A stretch of 64,000 bases of DNA from JAVJST01 sp965229715 (lineage in GTDB: Bacteria > Pseudomonadota > Alphaproteobacteria > Rhodospirillales > Casp-alpha2): the NCBI GenBank assembly GCA_965229715.1, contig CBDDJL010000002.1:744001-808000 (forward strand), in the 5' to 3' direction. Shown here piece by piece: positions 45,384 through 54,315 of the stretch. The notes under the pieces were generated by a model. The model was not told the origin of the DNA. It saw nothing but the letters and a program-made list of their open reading frames with translations, and ran no database searches. Position 1 is the stretch's first letter; each line of letters begins with the position of its first letter. The translations under genes and the position numbers were made by a program.

Positions 45384-45906
45384 GTCGATTTCCTCCGTGT
45401 CCGTCGGCCATGTCTACTGGGGAAAGAACGGCCGCAGCCGGTATTTGACGAAGGGACAGCACATGCCCACCCCGGTCCGAAGCGAAGATCTCTGCATCCG
45501 ACAATCGGGAAAATGGCACGACTTCCGGCGCCCCCATGCCGCCCAACGCATCCGAACCGACGACATAAATTGCATCGTTCGCATCGATCCAATTGTCACG
45601 CCCGGGCTTGGCCCAACTATCGGCCCGGCTCATGTCGTTGACATAGAACGCCAATGCGTCCGACGGGCGCTCACCGGCCTTGATGAACGCAATGCCGTCA
45701 CGGATCTGACTGAACCAGAGCGGTGCATCATAACCGGCGAGATGGACCTGCGCCTTCGGCCCCTCGTGATCGGCGAGATGCATCTGACAAAAGTGTCCAA
45801 GCGCGTCATCGGAGAGCGGGACGGCGGCCGGAGCGTTGACCTTGGTATCCGAGGGACCGCAGGCTGTCGCGATAACCACCAGCGCGGCAACAACCAGATA
45901 CCTCAT
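45373..45906 (-). CDS. nosL: NosL copper chaperone lipoprotein
   Basis: 177 aa from ATG 45906. A lipoprotein signal ends in VIATAC at residue 16. The mature part carries the Cu-binding FCQMHLADH motif (Cys-x-Met) and the W-x-n-YVVGSD region of NosL. It delivers copper to apo-NosZ in the periplasm. It overlaps nosY by 4 bp and apbE by 11 bp. The upstream in-frame extension to 46188 is rejected because it lacks the lipobox. Confidence 0.92.
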   Translation of the reverse strand: MRYLVVAALVVIATACGPSDTKVNAPAAVPLSDDALGHFCQMHLADHEGPKAQVHLAGYDAPLWFSQIRDGIAFIKAGERPSDALAFYVNDMSRADSWAKPGRDNWIDANDAIYVVGSDALGGMGAPEVVPFSRLSDAEIFASDRGGHVLSLRQIPAAAVLSPVDMADGHGGNRHDH

Positions 45907-46724
45907 GGCTCTCTCCGTCTCAGCGCATAACCGGCAACGAAGAGCGATACAACCGGCCAGCCGACGAGCGATGCGATGCTCAACGCCATGTACGGGCCGT
46001 CGCTTGTGCCGACGAGACCGGAAGCCAACGTGAGTGTTTCGCTGCCAAGAATGTTGAATGTCCTGAACGCGTCCGCCGGATTGGCAGCGAGAAGCCACGG
46101 GAACACCTCCTTGGTGAATGCGCCACCGTTGTCCGCAACGAGAACGCCCAGCAATGCGAGGTCGTACAACACGACAAACAGAACCCAAATGCCGATCGCG
46201 ATGGCCGCCGCAGCTGAGCTAGATCGCACTCCGGATGATATGATGTATCCGATCGCCACGAATGCGGTGCCGAGCGCCAATGCGCTGGCGTAGAGTCGTA
46301 GAAGTGCCATCCACCCATCAAGACTCACGGGGCCCTGGCTTTCTGACAGGACCGCCGCGACAACTAGACCGCTTGCCATGGCAATCGCGAGTGCCGCAAC
46401 ATGCGCGATCAACTTGCCGATCAAAATATTTCGCCGCGAGATCGGGTAACAGCAAAGCAACGCCAGCGTTCCTCGTTCCTGTTCACCGGATATGGCGTCA
46501 TAGGACAGCAAAAGGGCCAACAGCGGAACCAGATAGACCAACAACATCGTCAGGTTTGCCACCGTCACCGTCAATCGATCCCCGGCGACCGCACCGGACG
46601 ACAGGTTGCCGGACATCGCCAGAATGATCGAGAACAACACCATCATGCCGGTCGCGATCGCGACCCAGAGATTTCGCCTGACGATCGTCAGTTCGAGCAT
46701 TGTGATGTGAATGGCACTGGGCAT
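45903..46724 (-). CDS. nosY: NosY ABC-2 type permease
   Basis: 273 aa from ATG 46724. Six transmembrane helices with the ABC-2 permease segment SYDAISGEQERGTLALL and the loop PISRRNILIGK. It forms with NosF and NosD the NosDFY complex that feeds copper or sulfur for the CuZ site of NosZ. The nosY start lies 1 bp after the nosF stop, and its own stop overlaps nosL. Confidence 0.92.
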   Translation of the reverse strand: MPSAIHITMLELTIVRRNLWVAIATGMMVLFSIILAMSGNLSSGAVAGDRLTVTVANLTMLLVYLVPLLALLLSYDAISGEQERGTLALLCCYPISRRNILIGKLIAHVAALAIAMASGLVVAAVLSESQGPVSLDGWMALLRLYASALALGTAFVAIGYIISSGVRSSSAAAAIAIGIWVLFVVLYDLALLGVLVADNGGAFTKEVFPWLLAANPADAFRTFNILGSETLTLASGLVGTSDGPYMALSIASLVGWPVVSLFVAGYALRRREP

Positions 46725-46725
46725 G

Positions 46726-47616
46726 TTAGATCTCCGTCCGGCTAAAATGCCGGTATAGATCGTCGAGACTGGGCGCCAGGATTTCGATATCCTCGATCCG
46801 GTCGCGATTTGCGCCGATCTCCGAGATCGCCGACAGTTTCCCGCCCGGCGGACAGGTGAACTCCATTGAACGGCCGTTGATCCGCACGCCGCCGAATATC
46901 GCTTGCAGGCCGGCGATTTCGCCATCGCGTGCGACGAGGCGCAGTTTGACGGGAAGATCTGCCAGCCGACGCAAGGTTTCGAGACTGCCGTCGGCAATGC
47001 GTTCTCCCTCGCGGAGCATGACGATACGGTTGGAATACGGCGCGATCTCGTTCAGTGCATGAGTGGACACCAGGACCGCCGCACCGCGAGCGGCGAGTTC
47101 ACGGATGATGTCATAGAATTCGGCCCGCGCGATCGGATCTAATCCGCTGGTCGGTTCGTCCAGCAAAACCAGTTGGGGGTTGCCCAGGAGTGCCTGCGCC
47201 AGTCCGAGTCGCTGACGCATGCCTTTGGAGTAGGTGCCGGTGCGCCGATCCGCAGCTTTAGCCAGGCCGACACGCCCCAGCAGATCATCCGCCGAACCCG
47301 CCGTTTCGCCCCACAGCCGGGCGAAAGCACGGAGTTGCTCACGCCCCGTGAGTAGGCGATGAAATGATACGGACTCGGGCAAATAGGCCGTGATCTTCTG
47401 TGCACAAAGGGAACCGGCGGTGTGTCCGAATATCTTCACTGTCCCGTGGTCCGGCCTCAGTAACCCCAGCACAATACGCATCAGGGTCGTCTTGCCGGCG
47501 CCGTTGTGCCCGAGCAGGGCAATGCATTCGCCGGCCGCCACGTGAAAATCGATGTTGGATAGCACCGTTTGGTCAGCAAACCGCTTCATGACGCGGTTGA
47601 TCTCGAGGACGGTCAT
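46726..47616 (-). CDS. nosF: NosF ABC ATPase
   Basis: 296 aa from ATG 47616; an upstream in-frame start at 47724 would add a non-homologous leader. Walker A GHNGAGKTT, signature YSKGMRQRLGLAQALL and Walker B LVLLDEPTSGLDP with a switch His in STHALNE. The C-terminal 70 residues form a regulatory extension. It powers the NosDFY complex. The start overlaps the nosD stop (47613-47616). Confidence 0.93.
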   Translation of the reverse strand: MTVLEINRVMKRFADQTVLSNIDFHVAAGECIALLGHNGAGKTTLMRIVLGLLRPDHGTVKIFGHTAGSLCAQKITAYLPESVSFHRLLTGREQLRAFARLWGETAGSADDLLGRVGLAKAADRRTGTYSKGMRQRLGLAQALLGNPQLVLLDEPTSGLDPIARAEFYDIIRELAARGAAVLVSTHALNEIAPYSNRIVMLREGERIADGSLETLRRLADLPVKLRLVARDGEIAGLQAIFGGVRINGRSMEFTCPPGGKLSAISEIGANRDRIEDIEILAPSLDDLYRHFSRTEI

Positions 47617-48890
47617 TGCCCGTTCTCCTGCCATGCGATGTCGCGGGCAACCGGTGGCGCCATCAGTGGCCTTGAATCGACAACACCGCCCGGCAAAAAC
47701 GCCGGAAATCTGGACTGGACCCAACGAATCAGGTGGATCGCCGGCGATCCGAGCAGCATGCGTGCCGCCGGCTGTGTCCAGAGAACGCGATCGATCGAGT
47801 CATTCGGGCGGTATGCGGTTTCAGCAAGCCCGTCGCCATTGAGGTCATACGCGCTGTGATCCGACCAGTAATTCCCGCCCTCAGCGCCGCTCCATTCGAC
47901 CCAACGCGATCCGACGTATTTGACCTGCTGGCGATTGTCGACGAAGGCGTTTCCGATGAAATCGTTGCGTTCGGAGCCTGCCGTGAAATGTATGCCAACC
48001 GCGCAACGCTCAAACCGGTTACCAGTCAACGTATTCTTGTGGGCGTTGTAGATAAAGACGCATCGATCGGCCGTTCCGGAAATCAGGTTATCGGCGATCA
48101 CGCTGTCGTTCGTGTAGTTGAGCATGAGGCCGTAATCGCGGTCGCCGCGCGAAACGTTACCGACGATCTTCAGGTTCCGGGAAAACATCATGGCGAACCC
48201 GAGATGATTCCCGCTTGAAACATTATTCCGAACCTCGCTGTCGTGGGCATACATGTAATGAACGGCGAAACGCAAATCGCGAAACCGATTGCCGGTAAAC
48301 CGATTGCCTTTCGAGGTGTTGACGAAGATACCGTCCCGCCCCCATTGAATGTCGTTGTCGGCGACGACGGCGCCGGGGGCGTTCCACAAATAGATGCCAT
48401 TGCCGCGTTCGTTCATTCGATGGTCGCGCCGACCGACAATGACGTTTGCTTCGACGCGAGCATCGCGGGCGCCATGAATGTCGATTCCGACGAGGTTCCC
48501 ACGGAGAACGTTTCCCAATACTAGCGCGCCGACCGCTGCGGGCTGCAACCTTATGCCGGCATCGCGGTCTTCTCCCGAAGACCCCGAGCCGGACACAATC
48601 AAACCACGGATGACGACATCCGGTGCGTCGACGGTGATAACCGAACCGTGACCGCATCCGGAAATTGCCGCCCGACCGTCCCCATCCAGTACCAACGGGC
48701 GATCGATAATAATGCAACCAGGATGCACGCCGGCCGCGAGCCGGAGGACATCCCCCGGCTCGGCCCGATCGATCGCCGAGGTGATCGCCCCCGGTTCAGC
48801 CGGCACCGATACCTCCATGGCGTTGATATCGCGTGGCGATATCAGTGACACCGCGGTCAGTATCGATAGAATGGCTAGGGGGCGATACAT
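47613..48890 (-). CDS. nosD: NosD periplasmic copper-site maturation protein
   Basis: 425 aa with a Sec signal peptide (cleavage near DINA). The mature chain is a right-handed beta-helix of carbohydrate-binding/CASH repeats (NGIYLWNAPGAVVADNDIQ, DGIFVNTSKGNRFTGNRF and further turns). NosD docks on the NosFY membrane complex and on NosZ to assemble the CuZ cluster. It follows nosZ by 13 bp. Confidence 0.92.
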   Translation of the reverse strand: MYRPLAILSILTAVSLISPRDINAMEVSVPAEPGAITSAIDRAEPGDVLRLAAGVHPGCIIIDRPLVLDGDGRAAISGCGHGSVITVDAPDVVIRGLIVSGSGSSGEDRDAGIRLQPAAVGALVLGNVLRGNLVGIDIHGARDARVEANVIVGRRDHRMNERGNGIYLWNAPGAVVADNDIQWGRDGIFVNTSKGNRFTGNRFRDLRFAVHYMYAHDSEVRNNVSSGNHLGFAMMFSRNLKIVGNVSRGDRDYGLMLNYTNDSVIADNLISGTADRCVFIYNAHKNTLTGNRFERCAVGIHFTAGSERNDFIGNAFVDNRQQVKYVGSRWVEWSGAEGGNYWSDHSAYDLNGDGLAETAYRPNDSIDRVLWTQPAARMLLGSPAIHLIRWVQSRFPAFLPGGVVDSRPLMAPPVARDIAWQENGQ

Positions 48891-48903
48891 TCACTGCGCT
48901 CCG

Positions 48904-50835
48904 TCAGGCGTTTCGCGGCTCGACGATCATTCTGCCGCGCATTTCCATATGGAGTGCGTGGCAGAACCACTGGCAGTAGTACCAGTGCACGCCCGGACGG
49001 TCGGCGATGAACGTCGCGGAGGCCGTCGCCTGCGGACCGACCTCGAAGGCGATACCGTGATTGCCGAGGGTGAAACCATGAGTCAGATCGTCGATATCGT
49101 CGATATTCGTGACGTAGATCGTGACCTCATCGCCCTCGCGTACGGTGAACTTCTCCAGCGAGAAGGTTGGCGCGACCGAGTACATGTAGACGCGGATCTT
49201 GTTGCCATCGCGGATTGGTTCATCGGCCCCGTCCTCGAGAACGACACCATCGGCTTCGGCCTGCCGGCGGGCGTCCTCCCACATGGGATCATTCCGGTCC
49301 CAGATGCTTGCCGGGTTCATCTTCGAGCGATGAACAATGATGCAATCATGCGGTTCGGCAAACGTGGGTCCGTCGTGCACGACGACCGGCGTGTCGGAGG
49401 AGATATCGATCAGCTGTTCGTTCTCCGGCTTTAGCGGACCGACATTGATAAAGCGGTCCTTGGAGAACTTGTTGAGCGACACCAGCCACTTGCCGTCAGC
49501 CTCGTTGGTCTCGCCCATGGACGAGTGATTGTGACCCGGCTGATACTGCACATCCGTTTTCGCCAGGATCGGATTGACGTCTTCACCGGCATACTGGCGG
49601 ACCGCAGCGTCCAAATTCCATTTGCACATCTGGCTGTCGAGGAAGAGTGTCGTGTAGCAATTACCCTTGCCGTCGAATGCCGTATGTAACGGCCCGAGGC
49701 CGAGTTGCGGCTCGGCGACGATACAGGAACGCGGATCCGCTCCGTCGAATACGTCTTCGACCTTGGTCACGTCGATCACGGATACTGTCGGCGACAGCTT
49801 GCCGTTGATAACGACATGGCGGCCGTCCGGCGCGGTGTTGCAACCGTGCGGGCTATTGGGAATCGAGACGTAGGCCGTCAGGTCCGATCCCTTGCGCCCG
49901 TCGAGGACCGGAACGTCGCTATAGGTCTCGTATTTACCTGCGGCGACGGCGGCCTCGATCCGGGCGATATTGAAGATAACGACGTGATCCGTTTCGGATT
50001 CGGTCATTTCCGCCAGGGTTACGCCTTCCTCGGAATTATAGGATGTCGAGAACGCGTACTTGCCTTGATAATCTGCATCGCAGTTATCAAGGTTGCCACT
50101 CACGACGACCTGCCAGGCAATCTCCATCGTATCGCCATCGATGGCCGTGAAGATCGAGACGTACTTGTCCGGCTCGTCAAGGATCTTGCCATCATTGGGC
50201 AACGGAATCCGGTGCTCGCCGTTGGCGAAGACGTATCCGGTGCGCGGATACTTCTGCGGCCGCAGACCGTGAATGTCCGATGCATTCGGAATTTCAATGA
50301 TCTTGTCGCACTTCATGACATCGCAACGAACCCGGGCGACACGCGTGTTTGCCTTGTCGTTCATGAACAGATAACGCCCGTCGTACGTGCCATCCGTGAA
50401 CGACATGTGCGGATGGTGGAGGTCGCCGTTGACATACGTCTTCATGCCGCGCGCCTTGAGGAACTTCCGCGTTTCGGGCAGCAGTCCCTCGGTCAGGATT
50501 TTCAACGACTCGTTCGTATCGCCCCACCCCGTGGCCGAGCACCGGTTGAAGACCGGAACCCGCATGAGCTCGCGCATCGACGGAACGCCGAGAATACGAA
50601 GCTCGCCGGACTGGCCGGAAGACCAGAACCCGTAGTACTCGTCGAGTTCGCCGGGCATCAGATTATAGTCGCCGGTTGCAGCGGCGGCCGGACGGGCCGA
50701 TCCCAACAGTCCGGATGCAACCACCGCGCCGCCGGCTCCGGATGCAACGGTGCCGGCCACGGCGGCACTTTTCAGCGTGTTCCCGAGCAATGCCCTGCGC
50801 GACACACCGGCATGCACATCTTTGAATTTCGTCAT
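48904..50835 (-). CDS. nosZ: Nitrous-oxide reductase, Tat-exported
   Basis: 643 aa with a Tat signal (SRRALLGNTLKSAAVAG). CuZ histidines are visible in DLHHPHMSF, NSPHGCN, LHTAF, GHNHSSMGE and AEPHDC. The CuA motif CQWFCHALHMEM gives Cys621, Cys625, His629 and Met632. The enzyme reduces N2O to N2 in the periplasm with electrons from cytochrome c or the quinol pool through NosR. The Tat leader and motif set fit clade I. The start overlaps the nosR stop by 4 bp, so the two are translationally coupled. Confidence 0.96.
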   Translation of the reverse strand: MTKFKDVHAGVSRRALLGNTLKSAAVAGTVASGAGGAVVASGLLGSARPAAAATGDYNLMPGELDEYYGFWSSGQSGELRILGVPSMRELMRVPVFNRCSATGWGDTNESLKILTEGLLPETRKFLKARGMKTYVNGDLHHPHMSFTDGTYDGRYLFMNDKANTRVARVRCDVMKCDKIIEIPNASDIHGLRPQKYPRTGYVFANGEHRIPLPNDGKILDEPDKYVSIFTAIDGDTMEIAWQVVVSGNLDNCDADYQGKYAFSTSYNSEEGVTLAEMTESETDHVVIFNIARIEAAVAAGKYETYSDVPVLDGRKGSDLTAYVSIPNSPHGCNTAPDGRHVVINGKLSPTVSVIDVTKVEDVFDGADPRSCIVAEPQLGLGPLHTAFDGKGNCYTTLFLDSQMCKWNLDAAVRQYAGEDVNPILAKTDVQYQPGHNHSSMGETNEADGKWLVSLNKFSKDRFINVGPLKPENEQLIDISSDTPVVVHDGPTFAEPHDCIIVHRSKMNPASIWDRNDPMWEDARRQAEADGVVLEDGADEPIRDGNKIRVYMYSVAPTFSLEKFTVREGDEVTIYVTNIDDIDDLTHGFTLGNHGIAFEVGPQATASATFIADRPGVHWYYCQWFCHALHMEMRGRMIVEPRNA

Positions 50836-53084
50836 CTCATTTCTCCTGTTTCTGGTTGAGGTGTCTGGTGAGAATGCGCTGCGTGGGACTCACCGTCGGA
50901 GGCTGCGGTTCCGAGAAACCTCTCGCGCCGGCGCCGTAGTTTGATCCGAACAGGACAGATGTGATCGTCCTGATAGCGGACCTGGCAATGCAGGCAATAG
51001 AGGCACTCGTTCGGGTTGATTTCGCCGGTTGGATGAATGGCCTGAACCATGCATTCGTTGCGGCACGTCTGGCACGGGTTGCCGCACTCGTGATAGCGCT
51101 TGAGCCAATCGAACATCCGGAGCCGCCCCGGAATCGCCAGCGCGGCACCGAGGGGGCAAAGATATCGACAATAGAAACGTTCAATGAACAGTCCGATCGC
51201 CAAGACGGCGAGGGCGAATGCCACGAACGGCCACGTCCGTTGAAACTTCAGGATGATCGCCGTTTTGAAGGGCTCGATCTCGGCAAACTGTTCCGCCAAC
51301 GGCAGTGACGCGAGCGAAATGCCAAAGAGGCCGAGGAAAAAGATATACTTGATGGGCCAAAGCCGCTCATGGAGGCCCCACGGCACTTTGATTTGCGGGA
51401 CACGCAGATACTTTGCGATCCGATTGGTCAGTTCCTGCAAGGCGCCGAAGGGACACAGCCAGCCGCAGTAGGCTCCCCGTCCCCAGAATAACAACGATGC
51501 CGCGACCGAGAACCAGAGGATGAAAACAACCGGATCAAGAAGGAACGCATCCCAGGAGAACCCCGTTACCAGCGCATTGCCGAGGGCCATCAGATTGACG
51601 ACGGACAGTTGCGCGTTTGCGTACCACCCGAGAAAGACAAGCGTGACGACGAGAAACGCATTGCGAAACCAGAACGTGGTCCGCTCGTTTCTGGTCATGA
51701 ACATTTGGAAAAAGAAGGCGGCGGTCAGGATCAGCAGCATTCCGAGAACCGCCGCGATCCGGTAGGTGTTATCGAGCCAGATCCGTTTCCAGAGCGCATG
51801 CTTGGCCGACGCCTCATCCACGTCAGCGCGTGCCGTGACGACGCTCGGACCGGGGATCGGTTCGGTATACTTATCCGGTAAGACGTAAGAGAGATCAAAG
51901 GTCCGATAGGTTTTCTCGACGGCGCCAACGGCGCGCTGCACGAGAAGCTGCAACCGCCAGGGCGCCGTTGGGTCGAACCCGGCATCCGCCGGGATCTTGA
52001 ACACATCGAGCTCGTCGAATGTAGGGGCATCCGCCAGCGCAATGGCACCCACGCGGCGATGCATCCTGTCCCGGAATCGCACCGAGTTATCGCCTTGGAT
52101 CAACTGAATGCGATCGAAGATGCCGCCGCGGACGTAGCCGGAACCTTTGAATGAATAGCGACCCTTCCCGGCGACGAGTATGGCGTGCTCACCCGGTGCC
52201 AACCACGCCGCCAAGTTGTCGAACTCCGCCTCTCCCAGTAGCGTTCGGCCGATCGCAGGCACGCTGATCAGCGCCGTTTCCAGATCGATAAATATGTCGG
52301 ACGGATTGGCGGCCCCGCCGTTGACGGCCGCTGCTTCATTCTCCCCGGCGCGGAAGGCGTTATTGATCTGACCAACATCCAGAACCAACCGCCGCACACT
52401 GCCGTCACCCGTTAGCTCGCTCCAGTTCGCGGGTGCATCGGCATCGGGATCGATGCGGCGCGTCGGCTCCAATGCTTGCTCAAGCGACGCGAGGCCGCCG
52501 AGCCCGAGCGCACGGGCGACCTTGATGCCCGACCGCACGATGGAGTCATCGATGACCATAATGGTAACGGTGGCTCCCGAGACGATATCGACATCGTGAC
52601 CGGACCCTCCCACACCGGCCTCCATGACGAGATCCATCCGGGCATAGCCATCGATGACCTCGCGGATCCGATCTTCCGGGATGCCGATCAGCACGATGGG
52701 CTCGGCATGTTCGATCAGCTTCGCAGACAGAACCTCGCCTTCCGTTGAGACGACCACCATGACGTGGATGGGTTTGCCCGAGTACCCTGTCGTTCCGACG
52801 AAATCCGACGTGACGAAGAGATACCCGATAATCTCGCTATCACGCATGATGCCGACGACCGGCAGGTTGCCGGCCTTGCCTCCGAAACCGTCGGCATCGG
52901 ACACGAAATCGGACGCGCTGACCTGAGGGAGAAATCGATCGAGAACCGCTTCCGCATGCGCCGCGCCGGCGACGATGATGCCGAACGCGAATACAACGAC
53001 CGTCGTCAAAGGGACGATACGGCGAAAATACCGACCGCAGGCGTAGACTGCGTTTCGGCTCCATGTCCTGTTCGTCGATATCAT
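50832..53084 (-). CDS. nosR: NosR flavoprotein/iron-sulfur regulator-electron donor
   Basis: 750 aa from ATG 53084; ATG 53090 is an alternative. Signal segment, then a periplasmic FMN-binding domain with SGATVT (flavinylated Thr), about six membrane helices, and two CxxxCP motifs (CGWLCPFG, CRYLCPLG), ending in cytoplasmic [4Fe-4S] ferredoxin motifs (CQTCRNEC, CLYCLHCQVRY). NosR is needed for nosZ expression and NosZ electron supply. A TTGCG-N4-CGCAA box lies about 115 bp upstream. Confidence 0.93.
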   Translation of the reverse strand: MISTNRTWSRNAVYACGRYFRRIVPLTTVVVFAFGIIVAGAAHAEAVLDRFLPQVSASDFVSDADGFGGKAGNLPVVGIMRDSEIIGYLFVTSDFVGTTGYSGKPIHVMVVVSTEGEVLSAKLIEHAEPIVLIGIPEDRIREVIDGYARMDLVMEAGVGGSGHDVDIVSGATVTIMVIDDSIVRSGIKVARALGLGGLASLEQALEPTRRIDPDADAPANWSELTGDGSVRRLVLDVGQINNAFRAGENEAAAVNGGAANPSDIFIDLETALISVPAIGRTLLGEAEFDNLAAWLAPGEHAILVAGKGRYSFKGSGYVRGGIFDRIQLIQGDNSVRFRDRMHRRVGAIALADAPTFDELDVFKIPADAGFDPTAPWRLQLLVQRAVGAVEKTYRTFDLSYVLPDKYTEPIPGPSVVTARADVDEASAKHALWKRIWLDNTYRIAAVLGMLLILTAAFFFQMFMTRNERTTFWFRNAFLVVTLVFLGWYANAQLSVVNLMALGNALVTGFSWDAFLLDPVVFILWFSVAASLLFWGRGAYCGWLCPFGALQELTNRIAKYLRVPQIKVPWGLHERLWPIKYIFFLGLFGISLASLPLAEQFAEIEPFKTAIILKFQRTWPFVAFALAVLAIGLFIERFYCRYLCPLGAALAIPGRLRMFDWLKRYHECGNPCQTCRNECMVQAIHPTGEINPNECLYCLHCQVRYQDDHICPVRIKLRRRRERFLGTAASDGESHAAHSHQTPQPETGEMR

Positions 53085-53197
53085 CTGCATTTGCGGCCCG
53101 GTAATCGCGTGGCCCGCACGACGGCGGGGTACGAGCCGGGCTGGGAATAAGCGGCTCCGGCATGTATGAATGCTAGTACGCGGTGTCGCGCGGGTTT

Positions 53198-53211
53198 TTG
53201 CGATTGCGCAA
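53198..53211. promoter_or_regulatory. NNR/NnrR-type box TTGCG-N4-CGCAA between nosR and the regulator gene
   Basis: TTGCGATTGCGCAA is a perfect palindromic Fnr-family site (extends to TTTGCG...CGCAAA). It lies between the divergent nosR (start 53084) and crp-type gene (start 53284) and could control both. The same arms recur at 53998. Confidence 0.7.
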
Positions 53212-53283
53212 ATAGATGCGATTCCGTGAATTCCGAGCGACCGTTTCGACAAACCCGTACGACTTGGCACGCAGGGGTGCAGG

Positions 53284-53982
53284 ATGGACGAAGACGCACG
53301 GGAGGGCGTGCTCAGGCAAAGCGCTTTTTTCCGCGGGGCAAGCAGGCAGGCGATATCAACGGCGGCACGGACAGCCGCGCAGCTGAAAATCGCCGTTGGC
53401 GAGCAGTTGTTTCGCCAGGGTGACGATTCCAGCCATGGCTATCTGCTTGCATGGGGACGCGTGCGACTGGATCAGACGACCTCGGATGGCCGGAACATCG
53501 TCCTCCGTCACCTCGGGCCCGGCGACATGGTTGGCACCATTGCTGCGCTACGCAGCAAGCCATACCCGGCGACGCCCGAAGTCGTTGAGGACGGCGTTGC
53601 GCTCTGTTGGGGACGCGCGGCCTTGTCCAGGATCATTATCGAGGACCCGGTCGTATCGTCGAACACAATGGAGCTCATCGGCGAGCGAATGGAGGAACTT
53701 CAGGAACGATTGCGAGAGTTTGCAACCCAGCGGGTGGAGCGACGGATCGCATCGACACTCCTCCGCATGGTGCGGCATGCCGGCCGTCGCACCGAGGCTG
53801 GCGTCGAGATTCCGTTTACGTTGTCCCGCAACGAAATCGCCGAAATGAATGCCACGACCCTTCATACAGTAAGCCGGACCCTCGCAGCCTGGGAGCACGA
53901 GGGTATTCTGTCCGGAAAACGCTCGGAGCATCTGGTCATCACCAAACCGCATCGGCTCGTCGAGATCGCCGAACAGGAATAG
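53284..53982 (+). CDS. Crp/Fnr-family regulator, NNR/NnrR type
   Basis: 232 aa. N-terminal cNMP-like beta-barrel (GEQLFRQGDDSSHGYLLAWGRV, LGPGDMVGTIAAL), dimer helix, and a Crp HTH (FTLSRNEIAEMNATTLHTVSRTLAAWE). The N-terminal Cys cluster of oxygen-sensing FNR is missing, so it is a DNR/NNR/NnrR-like protein, which in denitrifiers responds to NO. Divergent from nosR; a Fnr-type palindrome lies in the shared region and a second identical-arm site follows the gene, suggesting it controls nos and nnrS (inference). Confidence 0.87.
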   Translation: MDEDAREGVLRQSAFFRGASRQAISTAARTAAQLKIAVGEQLFRQGDDSSHGYLLAWGRVRLDQTTSDGRNIVLRHLGPGDMVGTIAALRSKPYPATPEVVEDGVALCWGRAALSRIIIEDPVVSSNTMELIGERMEELQERLREFATQRVERRIASTLLRMVRHAGRRTEAGVEIPFTLSRNEIAEMNATTLHTVSRTLAAWEHEGILSGKRSEHLVITKPHRLVEIAEQE

Positions 53983-53997
53983 GGAAGCGCGTCTAGT

Positions 53998-54011
53998 TTG
54001 CGCCAGCGCAA
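53998..54011. promoter_or_regulatory. Second NNR/NnrR-type box TTGCG-N4-CGCAA
   Basis: TTGCGCCAGCGCAA has the same arms as 53198-53211 with a different spacer. It lies 62 bp before ATG 54073 and would control the DUF1858-like and nnrS genes. Confidence 0.65.
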
Positions 54012-54072
54012 TACAGGCGCCGTAAAACCCCGTCTAAATAACCGTGCAGAATGGCAGGAAGCCGGGCGCGCG

Positions 54073-54315
54073 ATGAAACGGGATATGATCAGGTCCATGC
54101 TTGTCGGTGACATCCTCGACCGCTGGCCGGTGACCGCCCGCGATTTTCATCGCCGAAGGATGTCGTGCCCCGGTTGCGTCATGGCGCCGTTCATGACCGT
54201 CGAGGAGGTATGTAAGACATACGGCATCGATGAAGACGTACTGGTCACGGATCTTTGCCGGTCGATAGATACGACAATTCAATCAGGTGAGACGCAGCAC
54301 CATGATAAATCATGA
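54073..54315 (+). CDS. DUF1858-like small protein
   Basis: 80 aa from ATG 54073. The segment DILDRWPVTARDFHRRRMSCPGCVMAPF with the CPGC motif and the following TVEEVCKTYGID match the DUF1858/ScdA-N-like domain, found beside NnrS and hybrid-cluster genes in nitrogen-oxide metabolism. It overlaps nnrS by 14 bp and sits behind an NNR-type box. Confidence 0.78.
   Translation: MKRDMIRSMLVGDILDRWPVTARDFHRRRMSCPGCVMAPFMTVEEVCKTYGIDEDVLVTDLCRSIDTTIQSGETQHHDKS

Noticed and set aside
53998..54072. Longer start (GTG/TTG region at 53998) for the DUF1858-like gene
   Set aside because: It would place the NNR-type box inside the coding region; ATG 54073 leaves the box in the promoter and keeps the conserved domain whole.
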